Source of the DNA: Mesorhizobium amorphae CCNWGS0123
GTDB taxonomy: Bacteria > Pseudomonadota > Alphaproteobacteria > Rhizobiales > Rhizobiaceae
DNA: 64,000 nucleotides
Direction of reading: 5' to 3'
Assembly: GCF_001686985.1 (NCBI RefSeq)
Contig: NZ_CP015318.1
Coordinates: 4,896,001 to 4,960,000, forward strand
The position numbers were made by a program, and so were the translations under genes. The notes beneath the pieces were generated by a model. It did no database searches and was not told the origin of the DNA. It worked only from the letters and a program-made list of their open reading frames with translations. Numbering within the stretch: the stretch's first letter is position 1; each line of letters begins with the position of its first letter. This document shows positions 16,146 through 24,742 of the stretch, in pieces.

Positions 16146-17429
16146 TCAGACGGCCGCCAGCGCCTGCGTCAGGTCGGCGATCAGGTCATCGGGGTGTTCG
16201 ACACCGATGGACAGCCTGACCGTGGTCTCAAGCACGCCGATGCGCTGGCGCACGTCGAAGGGAATGCCCGAATGGGTCATGGCCGCCGGATGGCTGGCCA
16301 GCGATTCCGTTCCGCCGAGGCTTACCGCCAGCTTGAAGATCTGCAGGCCGTTCAGAAAGGCGAAAGCCGCCTTCTGGCCGCCTCTGATATCGAAGGAGAA
16401 TGTCGAGCCGGCGCCGCTGCATTGCACCCGATAGGCGCGGCCTGCAGGCGTGTCCTCGCCCAGGAACGGCAGATAATGCACCTTCTCGACCTTGGCATGG
16501 TCGCGCAGGAATTCGGCGACCAGGCGCGCATTGTCGTTGGCCCGCTCCATGCGGATCGACAGCGTCTCCAGCGAGCGGCCGAGCATCCAGCAGGAATGTG
16601 GGTCGAGCTGCGTGCCGATCGCGCCGCGCAGCGCCTTGATCGGCTTGGTAACCGCCTTGCCGCCCATAGCGGCACCCGCGATCAGGTCGGAATGGCCGCC
16701 GACATACTTGGTCAGCGAATAGACGGAAACATCGGCGCCATGTTCGATCGGCCGCTGGAACACCGGGCCGAGCAGCGTGTTGTCGCACACGATGATCGGC
16801 GCCGACCCTTGGCCCGCGCCGATCTCGTCGGCGATCCTCCGCATCAGCGCGATATCGACCAGGCTGTTGGTCGGATTCGATGGCGTTTCGATCAGGATGA
16901 CCGAGACACGGCCCTTCGCGACCGCTGCGTCGGCAGCGGCCCGCACCGCCGTTTCGTCGACACCGTCCGCAAAACCGACAGCGCCGATGCCGAAGCCGGC
17001 AAGCGTGCGCGTCAGAAGCGTCTCGGTGCCGCCATAGAGCGGCTGCGAATGCAGGATGACGTCGCCCGGACGAGCATAGGCCAGCAGCGTCGTCGCGATC
17101 GCCGACATGCCGGACGAGAACAGGATGCACGCCTCCGTCCCCTCATAGACCGCAAGGCGGTCCTCGACGATCTCGCTGTTGGGGTGATTGAAACGCGAAT
17201 AGACCAGACCGGAAGCCGTGCCGCTCGGCGGCTCCTTGCGGCCGGAGGTGTAGTCGAAGAAGTCGCGCCCCTCTTCCGCCGATTTGAACACGAAGGTCGA
17301 GGTGAGGAACACCGGTGGCTTGACGGCACCCTCCGAAAGCTGCGGATCGAAGCCGTAGCTCAGCATCAGCGTCTCCGGGTGGAGCTTGTGGTTGCCGATA
17401 TGGGTTTTCGACGGGCGCGGCGCGGTCAT
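16146..17429 (-). CDS. Cystathionine gamma-synthase/methionine gamma-lyase family PLP enzyme
   Basis: The 427-residue protein is a Cys/Met-metabolism PLP enzyme: YSRFNHPNSEIVEDRLAVYEG near residue 75, LFSSGMSAIATTLLA (cofactor phosphate site), VILIETPSNPTNSLVDI, and the PLP lysine in VYSLTKYVGGHSDLIAG near residue 223. SLGGTESLASHPAAMTHSG near residue 375 is typical of the gamma-family substrate site. It may make cystathionine or cleave methionine/homocysteine; sequence alone does not separate these. It is divergently transcribed from an Lrp-type regulator with 121 bases between start codons, which suggests amino-acid-responsive control and a catabolic role. Confidence 0.82.
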   Translation of the reverse strand: MTAPRPSKTHIGNHKLHPETLMLSYGFDPQLSEGAVKPPVFLTSTFVFKSAEEGRDFFDYTSGRKEPPSGTASGLVYSRFNHPNSEIVEDRLAVYEGTEACILFSSGMSAIATTLLAYARPGDVILHSQPLYGGTETLLTRTLAGFGIGAVGFADGVDETAVRAAADAAVAKGRVSVILIETPSNPTNSLVDIALMRRIADEIGAGQGSAPIIVCDNTLLGPVFQRPIEHGADVSVYSLTKYVGGHSDLIAGAAMGGKAVTKPIKALRGAIGTQLDPHSCWMLGRSLETLSIRMERANDNARLVAEFLRDHAKVEKVHYLPFLGEDTPAGRAYRVQCSGAGSTFSFDIRGGQKAAFAFLNGLQIFKLAVSLGGTESLASHPAAMTHSGIPFDVRQRIGVLETTVRLSIGVEHPDDLIADLTQALAAV

Positions 17430-17550
17430 TGTTTTTCTGCCTTTTGAGGAGTGTCTCGCGGCAATTTATGCCATCCCGATCGTGCAGTCCTTGCTATTTT
17501 TGGACTGGTATGGCTGCACTCTCGCAAGAAATTGCCTCAGGAGACGCAGA

Positions 17551-18009
17551 GTGCAGCAGAAGATAGCCGACGATTTCGACCGCAAGATCCTGCGTGAGTT
17601 GCAGACCGACGCTCGCATCACCAACAACGAGCTTGCCGAGCGGATCGGTCTGTCGCCGTCGCCTTGCCTGCGGCGTGTGAGGCGCCTGGAGGAAACCGGC
17701 GTCATCAGAGGCTACACCACGCTGGTCGATCCGGCCGCCTTCGGCTGGACCATGGTTGCCATCGCCACCGTCCGGCTCAGCCGCCAGAACGAGGACGAGA
17801 TCGTCATGTTCGAGGACGCGATCCGCGGCTGGGAAGAGGTGCTGGAATGCCACCTCGTGACCGGTTCGCGCGATTATGTGCTGAAGGTGGTGACAGGTGG
17901 CCTCGACCAGTACGAACGTTTCATCAAGGAAAAGATTGCACGGCTGAAATGCGTCGCCTCGATCGAGACCAGCTTCGTCATGAACACCATAAAGGAACGG
18001 CGCCTCTGA
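17551..18009 (+). CDS. Lrp/AsnC-family transcriptional regulator
   Basis: The 152-residue protein has an N-terminal AsnC helix-turn-helix (DDFDRKILRELQTDARITNN, ELAERIGLSPSPCLRRVRRL). A C-terminal RAM domain follows (WTMVAIATVRLS, VLECHLVTGSRDYVLKVV). It should form dimers or octamers and respond to an amino acid. I chose the GTG at 17551 because CAGGAG lies eight bases before it; upstream sequence in the same frame is not Lrp-like. The neighbouring divergent PLP enzyme gene is the obvious target. The last codons form the left arm of a terminator hairpin. Confidence 0.86.
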   Translation: MQQKIADDFDRKILRELQTDARITNNELAERIGLSPSPCLRRVRRLEETGVIRGYTTLVDPAAFGWTMVAIATVRLSRQNEDEIVMFEDAIRGWEEVLECHLVTGSRDYVLKVVTGGLDQYERFIKEKIARLKCVASIETSFVMNTIKERRL

Positions 18010-18035
18010 CACTTGACCAGAGGCGCCGCTTTAAA
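17998..18035 (+). terminator. Intrinsic terminator overlapping the Lrp gene stop codon
   Basis: CGGCGCCTCTG (17998-18008) pairs perfectly with CAGAGGCGCCG (18018-18028) around a nine-base loop and is followed by CTTTAAA. The left arm includes the final Lrp codons and most of its TGA stop. Confidence 0.7.
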
Positions 18036-18060
18036 GATCAGTATCCTTGCTTAGGCAGGC

Positions 18061-19032
18061 CTACTTGATCGCCTTGTCGGTGATCGCGGTCGTGTAGGCG
18101 CCGCTGGGCTCCTTGGTGATGATCTTCTGGTCAAGCAGTGCCTTGGCGGTGCGCTCATAGGTCGCCGGATCGAGCTTGCCGTCGGCATTGTCGATCAGCT
18201 TGGCAACCTCGCCCATCATCCGCTTCTGGTGGTTTTCGTCCTGACCGCCATTGTCCATGACGATGCCGGCCGCCTCGTCGGAATTGTCGACGGCGTATTT
18301 CCAGCCCTTCATCGAAGCACGCACGAACCGCACCATCTTGTCTTCGAAGGCCGGATCCTTGAGCTTGTCCTCGGAGGCATAGAGCCCGTCCTCGAGCAGG
18401 TCGTTGCCCATGGCCGAGTAGTTGAACACGGTCAGCTGGTCCGGCTTGTAGCCGGCGTCGATCAGCTGCCAGTACTCGTTGTAGGTCATGACCGAAATGC
18501 AATCCGCCTGCTTCTGGATCAGTGGCTGCACGTCAAAGCTCTGCTTCAGCACGGTGACACCATCCGGACCGCCTTCGGTCTTCAGTCCGAGCTTGTTCAT
18601 CCAGGCGTAGAACGGATACTCGTTGCCGAAGAACCAGACGCCCAGCGTGTGGCCCTTGAAGTCGGCCTCGGTCTTGATCGGGCCGTCCTTCGGGCAGACC
18701 AGCTCCATCCCGGCCTTCTTGAACGGCTGGGCGATGTTGACCAGCGGCACGCCCTTTTCGCGCGCGGCCAGTGCGCCGCCCATCCAGTCGACGATGACGT
18801 CGGCGCCGCCGCCGGCGATAACCTGCTCAGGCGCGATATCGGGGCCGCCCGGCTTGATATCGACGTCGAGGCCTTCCGCCTCATAGAAGCCCTTGGCCTT
18901 GGCGACATAGTAGCCGGCGAACTGCGCCTGCGTGACCCATTTCAGCTGCAGCGTCACCTTGTCGGCGGCCATCGCCTGGAAAGCGGCCAGCGACATCGCG
19001 CCGGCCAGAACGGGAATAATCAGTCTTTTCAT
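18061..19032 (-). CDS. ABC transporter periplasmic binding protein, NMT1/THI5-like
   Basis: The 323-residue protein has a signal peptide (RLIIPVLAGAMSLAAFQAMA) and the NMT1/THI5 binding-protein pattern: VTLQLKWVTQAQFAGYYVAKA, GLDVDIKPGGPDIAPEQVIAGGGADVIVDW, and LGVWFFGNEYPFYAW. Proteins of this group bind pyrimidine-like, riboflavin or sulfonate ligands for cognate ABC importers. It is the last gene of a four-gene transporter operon next to the pyrimidine degradation operon, so a nucleobase or pyrimidine ligand is likely but unproven. The ATG at 19032 directly precedes the hydrophobic signal. Confidence 0.84.
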   Translation of the reverse strand: MKRLIIPVLAGAMSLAAFQAMAADKVTLQLKWVTQAQFAGYYVAKAKGFYEAEGLDVDIKPGGPDIAPEQVIAGGGADVIVDWMGGALAAREKGVPLVNIAQPFKKAGMELVCPKDGPIKTEADFKGHTLGVWFFGNEYPFYAWMNKLGLKTEGGPDGVTVLKQSFDVQPLIQKQADCISVMTYNEYWQLIDAGYKPDQLTVFNYSAMGNDLLEDGLYASEDKLKDPAFEDKMVRFVRASMKGWKYAVDNSDEAAGIVMDNGGQDENHQKRMMGEVAKLIDNADGKLDPATYERTAKALLDQKIITKEPSGAYTTAITDKAIK

Positions 19033-19073
19033 GTTTCTACCCTCTGAAGTTAGTGCCCTTAAACCCACCGCCC

Positions 19074-20228
19074 CTATCCACCACGGACAGAGGGATGCCA
19101 AAACGTGACGGCTCTCTCGAAAAGAGCGACCACGCCATAAAAGACCGAACCCGCAAGTGCTGCAACTGCGATTTCGGCCCAGACCATGTCGATGTTCATC
19201 CGCCCGACCTCGGTCGAAATGCGGAATCCCATGCCGACGACAGGCGTGCCGAAGAACTCGGCGACGATGGCGCCGATCAGCGCCAGCGTCGAATTGATCT
19301 TCAGCGCGTTGAAGATGAAGGGTGCGGCCGCCGGCAGCCGCAGCTTGAACAGTGTCTGCCAGTAGCCCGACGCATAGGTGCGCATCAGGTCGCGCTCCAT
19401 ATGACTGGAGGCGGTGAGCCCGGCCACCGTGTTCACCAGCATCGGGAAGAAGGTCATGATGATGACGACCGCCGCCTTGGACTCCCAGCCGAAGCCAAAC
19501 CACATCACCATGATCGGCGCGACCCCGATGATCGGCAGCGCAGAAACCATGTTGCCGATCGGCAAGAGGCCGCGCCGCAGGAAAAGCACACGGTCGGCGG
19601 CGATGGCCGCGAGAAAGCCGGCGCCACTGCCGACGACATAGCCGAAGATCACCGCTTTGAAGATAGTCTGCTGCACATCGGCGCCGAGTATCGGCAGCGA
19701 ATTGGCGATGCGGACGCCGATCGCGCTCGGCGGCGGCAACAGGATGAAGGGAATGCCGGCGCCGCGCGTGATCGCTTCCCAGAGGATCAGGATCCAGGCG
19801 CCGAAGATCGCCGGGATGATCAGGCGAAGGGCGGTCCTGGCCCAATTCGCGACGGGGCGCAGGGAAGACAGCACCGCCACGCAACGCCATCCCAGAAGCC
19901 ACGCAGCGGCGAGGAGCAGGAAATACGGCGCCAGTGCCGTGCCTTCGAACCCGTTTATTCCCGTGATCAATAGCCAGGCTGCGAGATGCGCGCCAACGAA
20001 CAGAACAAGAGCTTCAACGATGGTTGGTAGCTTGGTCATCGAGACTAAAGCTGCGATCACAAGCAGGCCAAACATCAGCCCCTTCGTCACAAGGTAGGGG
20101 TAGTCGAAGGATGCTTCGGGTTGCGCCAACGCCGCTGCTTCCGGCTTCGACATTGCGCCCAGCGCAAACGCGATCAGGCAAAGCAGAACTACCAGCACTG
20201 CCTGCCAGGAGGGCTTCAGCCAGGTCAT
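19074..20228 (-). CDS. ABC transporter permease (SsuC/ThiX-type), long form
   Basis: The 384-residue membrane protein has extra N-terminal helices (VLVVLLCLIAFALGAM, GLMFGLLVIAALVSM, ALVLFVGAHLAAWLLI). A standard BPD permease core follows, with the EAA-type segment LMRTYASGYWQTLFKLRLPAAAPFIF near residue 295, which contacts the ATPase. About nine membrane segments are expected, more than the six usual in this family. It overlaps the preceding permease gene by four bases (ATGA), so the two are co-translated and probably form a heterodimeric channel. Confidence 0.84.
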   Translation of the reverse strand: MTWLKPSWQAVLVVLLCLIAFALGAMSKPEAAALAQPEASFDYPYLVTKGLMFGLLVIAALVSMTKLPTIVEALVLFVGAHLAAWLLITGINGFEGTALAPYFLLLAAAWLLGWRCVAVLSSLRPVANWARTALRLIIPAIFGAWILILWEAITRGAGIPFILLPPPSAIGVRIANSLPILGADVQQTIFKAVIFGYVVGSGAGFLAAIAADRVLFLRRGLLPIGNMVSALPIIGVAPIMVMWFGFGWESKAAVVIIMTFFPMLVNTVAGLTASSHMERDLMRTYASGYWQTLFKLRLPAAAPFIFNALKINSTLALIGAIVAEFFGTPVVGMGFRISTEVGRMNIDMVWAEIAVAALAGSVFYGVVALFERAVTFWHPSVRGG

Positions 20229-21103
20229 GCCGGCCTCCCGCCCATGGCGCGGTCGACCAGGCGCCCGGCGATGCCAACCACCATGACCAGCAGCGCCGCC
20301 ACGATGGAGCCTGCCACCAGCGCCGACCAGATGTCGATGGATTGGCTGTAATAGGCGCCGGACAAGAGCTTGGCGCCGATGCCGGCGACCGCGCCCGTCG
20401 GCAGCTCGCCGACGATGGCGCCGACAAGGCTCGCCGCGACCGCGACTTTCATCGAGGTGAACAGGAACGGTACGGATGCCGGCACTCTGAGCTTCCAGAA
20501 GATCTGCGAGCGGCTGGCATAGTAGGTGTGCATGAGGTCGAGATGCGTAAGTTCAGGCGAGCGCAGGCCTTTCACCATTCCGACGGCAACCGGGAAGAAC
20601 GACAGATAGGTTGAGATCAGCGCCTTGGGGATCAGGCCGGTGATGCCGACCGCCGCCAGCACCACGATGATCATCGGCGCCACCGCCAGGATCGGAATGG
20701 TCTGCGAGGCTATGATCCACGGCATAAGGCTGCGATCGAGTGAAGCTACATGGACGATGCCGACGGCGATGATGATGCCGAGCGCGGTGCCGAAGGCGAA
20801 ACCCAGCAGCGTCGAGGACAGCGTCACCCAGGCATTGTAGACGAGGCTGCGGTTCGAAGTGACGGACCGCAGGAAGGTGTTCTCGAAGAAATTCACCGCC
20901 ACCTGATGCGGCGCCGGCAATGTCGGCTTCGGCTGTGACAGCGTCTTGCCGATGAATTCGACGGTGCCCGGCGTCTCGTCGGCACGGCGGTCGAGGTCGC
21001 GCTGGAACGGCGCGTTGAGGATGACGGCAAAGACATACCAGACCACCACCAAGCCGGCGAGAATTGTGGTCACCGGAACGATCTTCTCGCGAAAGCTATC
21101 CAT
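20225..21103 (-). CDS. ABC transporter permease (SsuC/ThiX-type)
   Basis: The 292-residue inner-membrane protein begins with VPVTTILAGLVVVWYVFAVIL. It has the BPD permease domain with an EAA loop, LTHLDLMHTYYASRSQIFWKLRVPASVPFLF, near residue 195. LGFAFGTALGIIIAVGIVH and FFPVAVGMVKGL are other conserved helices. The start at 21103 has GGGGAG just upstream. It follows the ATPase gene by 26 bases and overlaps the second permease gene, giving the order ATPase, permease, permease, binding protein on the minus strand. Confidence 0.85.
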   Translation of the reverse strand: MDSFREKIVPVTTILAGLVVVWYVFAVILNAPFQRDLDRRADETPGTVEFIGKTLSQPKPTLPAPHQVAVNFFENTFLRSVTSNRSLVYNAWVTLSSTLLGFAFGTALGIIIAVGIVHVASLDRSLMPWIIASQTIPILAVAPMIIVVLAAVGITGLIPKALISTYLSFFPVAVGMVKGLRSPELTHLDLMHTYYASRSQIFWKLRVPASVPFLFTSMKVAVAASLVGAIVGELPTGAVAGIGAKLLSGAYYSQSIDIWSALVAGSIVAALLVMVVGIAGRLVDRAMGGRPA

Positions 21104-21129
21104 GGGCTCCCCGCGCGGTTGGCATCGCC

Positions 21130-21921
21130 TCAATCTTCATAGCTGTGCCCTGCCCTGAGGCCATCGCGCACGCGCGCCGCGATCGCCAGGAATTCCGGCG
21201 TCTCGCGTATGTGAAGCGGCCGCTTCCTCGGCAAGGTCGATTCGATGACGTCGGTGACCCGGCCGGGTCGCGGCGACATGACAACGATGCGCGTCGAGAG
21301 ATAGACCGCCTCGGGGATCGAATGGGTGACGAAGCAGATCGTCTTGTTGGTCGAATCCCAGAGTTCCAGAAGCTGCTTGTTCAAATGGTCGCGCACGATC
21401 TCGTCCAGCGCACCGAACGGCTCGTCCATCAAAAGCAGGTCGGCGTCGAAGGCCAGCGCGCGCGCGATCGAGGCACGCTGCTGCATGCCGCCGGAAAGCT
21501 GCCAGGGATATTTCTTCTCGAAGCCGGAAAGGTTGACGAGTTCCAACGTGCGCTTGATGCGCTCCGCCTGTTCGGCCTTTGAGAGGCCTATGATTTCCAG
21601 AGGCAGCGCGACATTGCGCTCGATGGTGCGCCATGGAAAGAGTGCCGCAGCCTGGAAGACATAGCCGTAGGCGCGCTTCTCACGCGCCTCCTCCGGCGAC
21701 ATGCCGTTGACCGAGATCATTCCCGAGGTCGGTTTCTCCAGATCGGCGATGACACGCAGCAGAGTCGTCTTTCCGCAACCGGACGGACCGATAAAGGAGA
21801 TGAACTCGCCCTTGCCAATTGTGAGGTCGACATCCGTCAGGGCCTGCACCGGACCGTCATTGGTCTGGAAGGTGAGGCCGAGTTTGCTTGCCGAAACGAC
21901 GGCTGGCGAAGTCCCCGTCAT
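21130..21921 (-). CDS. ABC transporter ATPase (SsuB/TauB-type)
   Basis: The 263-residue protein carries Walker A GPSGCGKTT near residue 48, a Q-loop in YVFQAAALFPWRT, signature LSGGMQQRASIARAL, Walker B LLLMDEPFGALDE and the switch histidine in FVTHSIPEAVYL. It powers the two-permease importer encoded downstream. The first gene of the operon, it faces the cupin gene divergently across about 116 bases that must contain both promoters. MTGTSPAVV at 21921 is the likely start; an upstream start at 21945 is possible but less like the family. Confidence 0.88.
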   Translation of the reverse strand: MTGTSPAVVSASKLGLTFQTNDGPVQALTDVDLTIGKGEFISFIGPSGCGKTTLLRVIADLEKPTSGMISVNGMSPEEAREKRAYGYVFQAAALFPWRTIERNVALPLEIIGLSKAEQAERIKRTLELVNLSGFEKKYPWQLSGGMQQRASIARALAFDADLLLMDEPFGALDEIVRDHLNKQLLELWDSTNKTICFVTHSIPEAVYLSTRIVVMSPRPGRVTDVIESTLPRKRPLHIRETPEFLAIAARVRDGLRAGHSYED

Positions 21922-22037
21922 CGGCTGCAACCTGCCTCGCCGCATCGCTGCTGCGCTGGCTGGAATTCGGTTGATTTTGTGATTGCGTTGTTTTCCACTC
22001 GTCCTGTCCCATCAGATCGACGCCCGGAGTTTCCCCG

Positions 22038-22442
22038 ATGTCGCCTAAACCCACTTGTCATCTTATCCGCCCGGAAAGCTCTTATGAAGGCAAGCAGGGG
22101 CTGAGCTACTTCGCCGGCATCGCCGCCGAGACCGTCGGCTCCTCCGGCATCTGCATGCATCTTCTCACCATGCCGCCCGGCGCCCGCGCCAAGGCGCATC
22201 TGCATGAAAGCCATGAAACGGCGATCTACGTGCTCTCCGGCGAAGTCCACACCTGGTACGGCGACAAGCTCGAGCAGCAAATCCTGGTCAAGGCCGGCGA
22301 CCTCTTCTACATCCCCGCCGGCGTCCCGCATTTGCCGGCCAATCTGAGCGGCAGTCCGGCTTCGGCGGTCATCGCCCGCACCGACCCCAACGAACAGGAA
22401 AGCGTCGTCCTGTTGCCGGAACTGGATGCGCTGGTCGCCTGA
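22038..22442 (+). CDS. Single-domain cupin protein
   Basis: The 134-residue protein is one cupin barrel. Motif 1 is ARAKAHLHESHETAIYVLSGE near residues 49-70 with ligands from HLHESHE, and motif 2 is GDLFYIPAGVPHLPANLS near residue 95, with the last metal-binding histidine. Such proteins bind a divalent metal and act as dioxygenases, isomerases or regulators. It is a single gene between the transporter operon (divergent) and the pyrimidine operon (convergent), with no evidence tying it functionally to either. Confidence 0.82.
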   Translation: MSPKPTCHLIRPESSYEGKQGLSYFAGIAAETVGSSGICMHLLTMPPGARAKAHLHESHETAIYVLSGEVHTWYGDKLEQQILVKAGDLFYIPAGVPHLPANLSGSPASAVIARTDPNEQESVVLLPELDALVA

Positions 22443-22465
22443 CCCCAACGGAAGGGATCTCGCCG

Positions 22466-22834
22466 TCATCGGCACCGGGAGATTTCTCCCATGACGTTGC
22501 CGTCCTCGTCAGTGATCACCAGCTTCTTAGCGCTGCGCTTTATGGTGAACTGCACTGGCGACTGCCCCTCCTCGCCTTCCGCCGCGCACATGGATTTGAC
22601 CACCAGTGACCCGTCGGCCTGTGCCTTCTTTTCGATGAAGGAGCAGGCGCTGGCCGCGGTGATGAATTCCGTGTCGGTCAGGAGCAGCATATCCTCGGCA
22701 TAGACCTCCTGGCCGTTCTTGTTGATGCAGCCTGACTTGTTGCCATAGGGTTTCGACAGGTCGATCGCAGCGGCCGAAGCCTGCCCGGCGGCCAGAACGA
22801 CCGCCGTGCCAAGAGCCAGACCAAAACCGCGCAT
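22466..22834 (-). CDS. Small secreted four-cysteine protein, downstream member of a pair
   Basis: The 122-residue product has a signal peptide (FGLALGTAVVLAAGQASA, cleaved before AAIDLSK). The mature part has four cysteines (SGC, SACSF, SMCAAEGEEG and the C-terminal SRC), probably two disulfides, and ends in a beta-rich KKLVITDEDGNVMGEI. The spacing and the CAAEGEEG motif match the neighbouring small gene, so they are diverged tandem copies. It is the last gene of the dihydropyrimidinase operon, 20 bases after its sister. MRGFG at 22834 was chosen because the signal starts there; an earlier ATG at 22864 would overlap the sister gene. No known family is recognised. Confidence 0.68.
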   Translation of the reverse strand: MRGFGLALGTAVVLAAGQASAAAIDLSKPYGNKSGCINKNGQEVYAEDMLLLTDTEFITAASACSFIEKKAQADGSLVVKSMCAAEGEEGQSPVQFTIKRSAKKLVITDEDGNVMGEISRCR

Positions 22835-22854
22835 GCTCAACCCCCAGCCCAACA

Positions 22855-23226
22855 TCACGAACACGACTGCAGCGGCCCCAACTCTTCGAGACCGGGAATG
22901 GTCACGAAGAAACCGTCCGATCCCTTGTTGGTGACCACCACGGTTTCGACAGTCGTCCCATCCTCACCCTCGGCGGAACAGGTCGAGCCGAGCGATTGCG
23001 TACCCGGCGCCGAGATCAATTGCTGCGCGAACCGGCAACCGCTGCCATAGGTCTCGATGCCCTCGGCGGTCAGCACGATGTAGTCGTCGCCGTCTTGATA
23101 ACCGGCCTTGACGCCGGCACAACCGGCATCATTGCCCCAGGAGCCGACCAGCACGCCGGCCGCTGTTGCCGGACCGGCGATGACGGTCGCCACGACCAAC
23201 GAGATGAGCGCTGCCGAATTCGCCAA
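22855..23226 (-). CDS. Small secreted four-cysteine protein, upstream member of a pair
   Basis: A frame of about 123 residues lies directly downstream of dihydropyrimidinase. It has a hydrophobic N-terminus (ALISLVVATVIAGPATAAG) typical of export, though it lacks the usual basic residues. Four cysteines follow (AGC, SGCRF, STCSAEGEDG and the final QSC), in the same order as the next gene. No ATG fits. The TTG at 23226 lies seven bases after GGAG, and another TTG at 23232 overlaps the hydA stop, so translation probably restarts from the hydA message. Function unknown; a periplasmic role linked to pyrimidine use is only suggested by position. Confidence 0.58.
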   Translation of the reverse strand: MANSAALISLVVATVIAGPATAAGVLVGSWGNDAGCAGVKAGYQDGDDYIVLTAEGIETYGSGCRFAQQLISAPGTQSLGSTCSAEGEDGTTVETVVVTNKGSDGFFVTIPGLEELGPLQSCS

Positions 23227-23228
23227 GC

Positions 23229-24680
23229 TCAAACTCCGGTCGCCGGAATGCCAGTGCGTTCCACCTTGCGTGGCGCAGAAATTTCCTTCCACGTTGACAG
23301 CGCCCGGTTGACTGCCGCGTTCGGCTCGCGCGCGACGAACTCGCCATGGCCGGGCTTTGCCTTGACGTCCGACTCCTCGATCGACAACTCGCCTCTCGAG
23401 AAGACGAAGCGCGGCAGGCCGGTCACCTCGAAACCTTCGAAGACATTGTAGTCGATCACCGACTGCTGCTTCTTCGAGGTGATCTTCTTCTTGCGCTTCG
23501 GATCCCACACCACGATGTCGGCGTCAGCGCCTTCAACGATGGCGCCCTTCTTCGGGTACATGTTGAGGATCTTGGCGATGTTGGTCGAGGTCACCGCGAC
23601 GAACTCGTTCATCGTCAGCCGTCCGGTGTTGACGCCTGTGGTCCACAGCATCGGCATGCGATCCTCGAGGCCGCCTGTCCCGTTCGGGATCTTGGTGAAA
23701 TCGCCGACGCCGTTGCGCTTCTGTTTGGTGGTGAAGGCGCAATGGTCGGTCGCCACCACTTGCAGCGATCCGGCCTGAAGGCCAGCCCACAGCGAATCCT
23801 GGTGCAGCTTGTTGCGGAAGGGCGGGCTCATCACACGGCGTGCGGCATGGTCCCAGTCCTTGTTGAAATATTCGCTCTCATCCAGCGTCAGGTGCTGGAT
23901 CAGCGGCTCGCCGAACACGCGCATGCCTTTCTGGCGCGCCCGGCGGATGGCCTCATGCGCCTGCTCGCAGGAGACGTGCACGACATAGAGCGGCACGCCG
24001 GCCATGTCGGCGATCATGATGGCGCGGTTGGTCGCCTCGCCTTCCACTTCCGGCGGGCGAGAATAGGCATGCCCCTCGGGACCATTGTTGCCGGCGGCGA
24101 GCAGCTTTTGCGACAGCGCGGCAACCACGTCGCCATTCTCGGCATGCACCAGCGGCAGCGCGCCGAGATCGGCGCAGCGCTGGAACGACGCATACATCTC
24201 GTCGTCGTCGACCATCAGCGCGCCCTTGTAGGCCATGAAATGCTTGAACGAGGTGATGCCCTTGTCGACGACGGTCGCCATCTCGTCGAACACCTGCTTG
24301 CCCCACCAGGTGATTGCCATATGGAAGGAATAATCGCAGGACGCCTTCGACGTCTTGTTGTCCCACATCTGCAAGGCTTCGAGCAGCGACTGCTTCGGCG
24401 ACGGCAGGCAGAAATCGACCACCATCGTCGTACCGCCGGACAGGGCCGCCCGGGTGCCGGATTCGAAATCGTCGGCCGAGTAGGTGCCCATGAACGGCAT
24501 TTCGAGATGGGTGTGCGGATCGACGCCGCCGGGCATCACATAGCAGCCCGTGGCGTCGAACTCATGGTCGCCGTGAAGGTTCGAGCCGATGGCGACGATC
24601 TTGCCGTGCTGCATCAGCACGTCGGCCTTCCAGGTGCGGTCGGCCGTGACGATGGTTCCGTTCCGGATGACTTTGGTCAT
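23229..24680 (-). CDS. hydA: Dihydropyrimidinase (D-hydantoinase)
   Basis: The 483-residue amidohydrolase opens 5,6-dihydrouracil or dihydrothymine to N-carbamoyl-beta-amino acids, step two of reductive pyrimidine breakdown. It shows the binuclear zinc set: PGGVDPHTHLEMPF near residue 52, the carboxylated lysine in TSFKHFMAYKGAL near residue 150, LVHAENGDVV near residue 182, YVVHVSCEQAHEAI near residue 235, and the aspartate in VVATDHCAFTTKQK near residue 315. Length and motifs match bacterial HydA. It lies 62 bases after the amidohydrolase gene and is followed by two small secreted-protein genes in the same operon. Confidence 0.93.
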   Translation of the reverse strand: MTKVIRNGTIVTADRTWKADVLMQHGKIVAIGSNLHGDHEFDATGCYVMPGGVDPHTHLEMPFMGTYSADDFESGTRAALSGGTTMVVDFCLPSPKQSLLEALQMWDNKTSKASCDYSFHMAITWWGKQVFDEMATVVDKGITSFKHFMAYKGALMVDDDEMYASFQRCADLGALPLVHAENGDVVAALSQKLLAAGNNGPEGHAYSRPPEVEGEATNRAIMIADMAGVPLYVVHVSCEQAHEAIRRARQKGMRVFGEPLIQHLTLDESEYFNKDWDHAARRVMSPPFRNKLHQDSLWAGLQAGSLQVVATDHCAFTTKQKRNGVGDFTKIPNGTGGLEDRMPMLWTTGVNTGRLTMNEFVAVTSTNIAKILNMYPKKGAIVEGADADIVVWDPKRKKKITSKKQQSVIDYNVFEGFEVTGLPRFVFSRGELSIEESDVKAKPGHGEFVAREPNAAVNRALSTWKEISAPRKVERTGIPATGV

Positions 24681-24742
24681 TTTTGTTCCCCTGTTCTCTT
24701 CGCGCTTCTTGGTGAGCAGCGTTGAATTCTAGATTTCTGACC

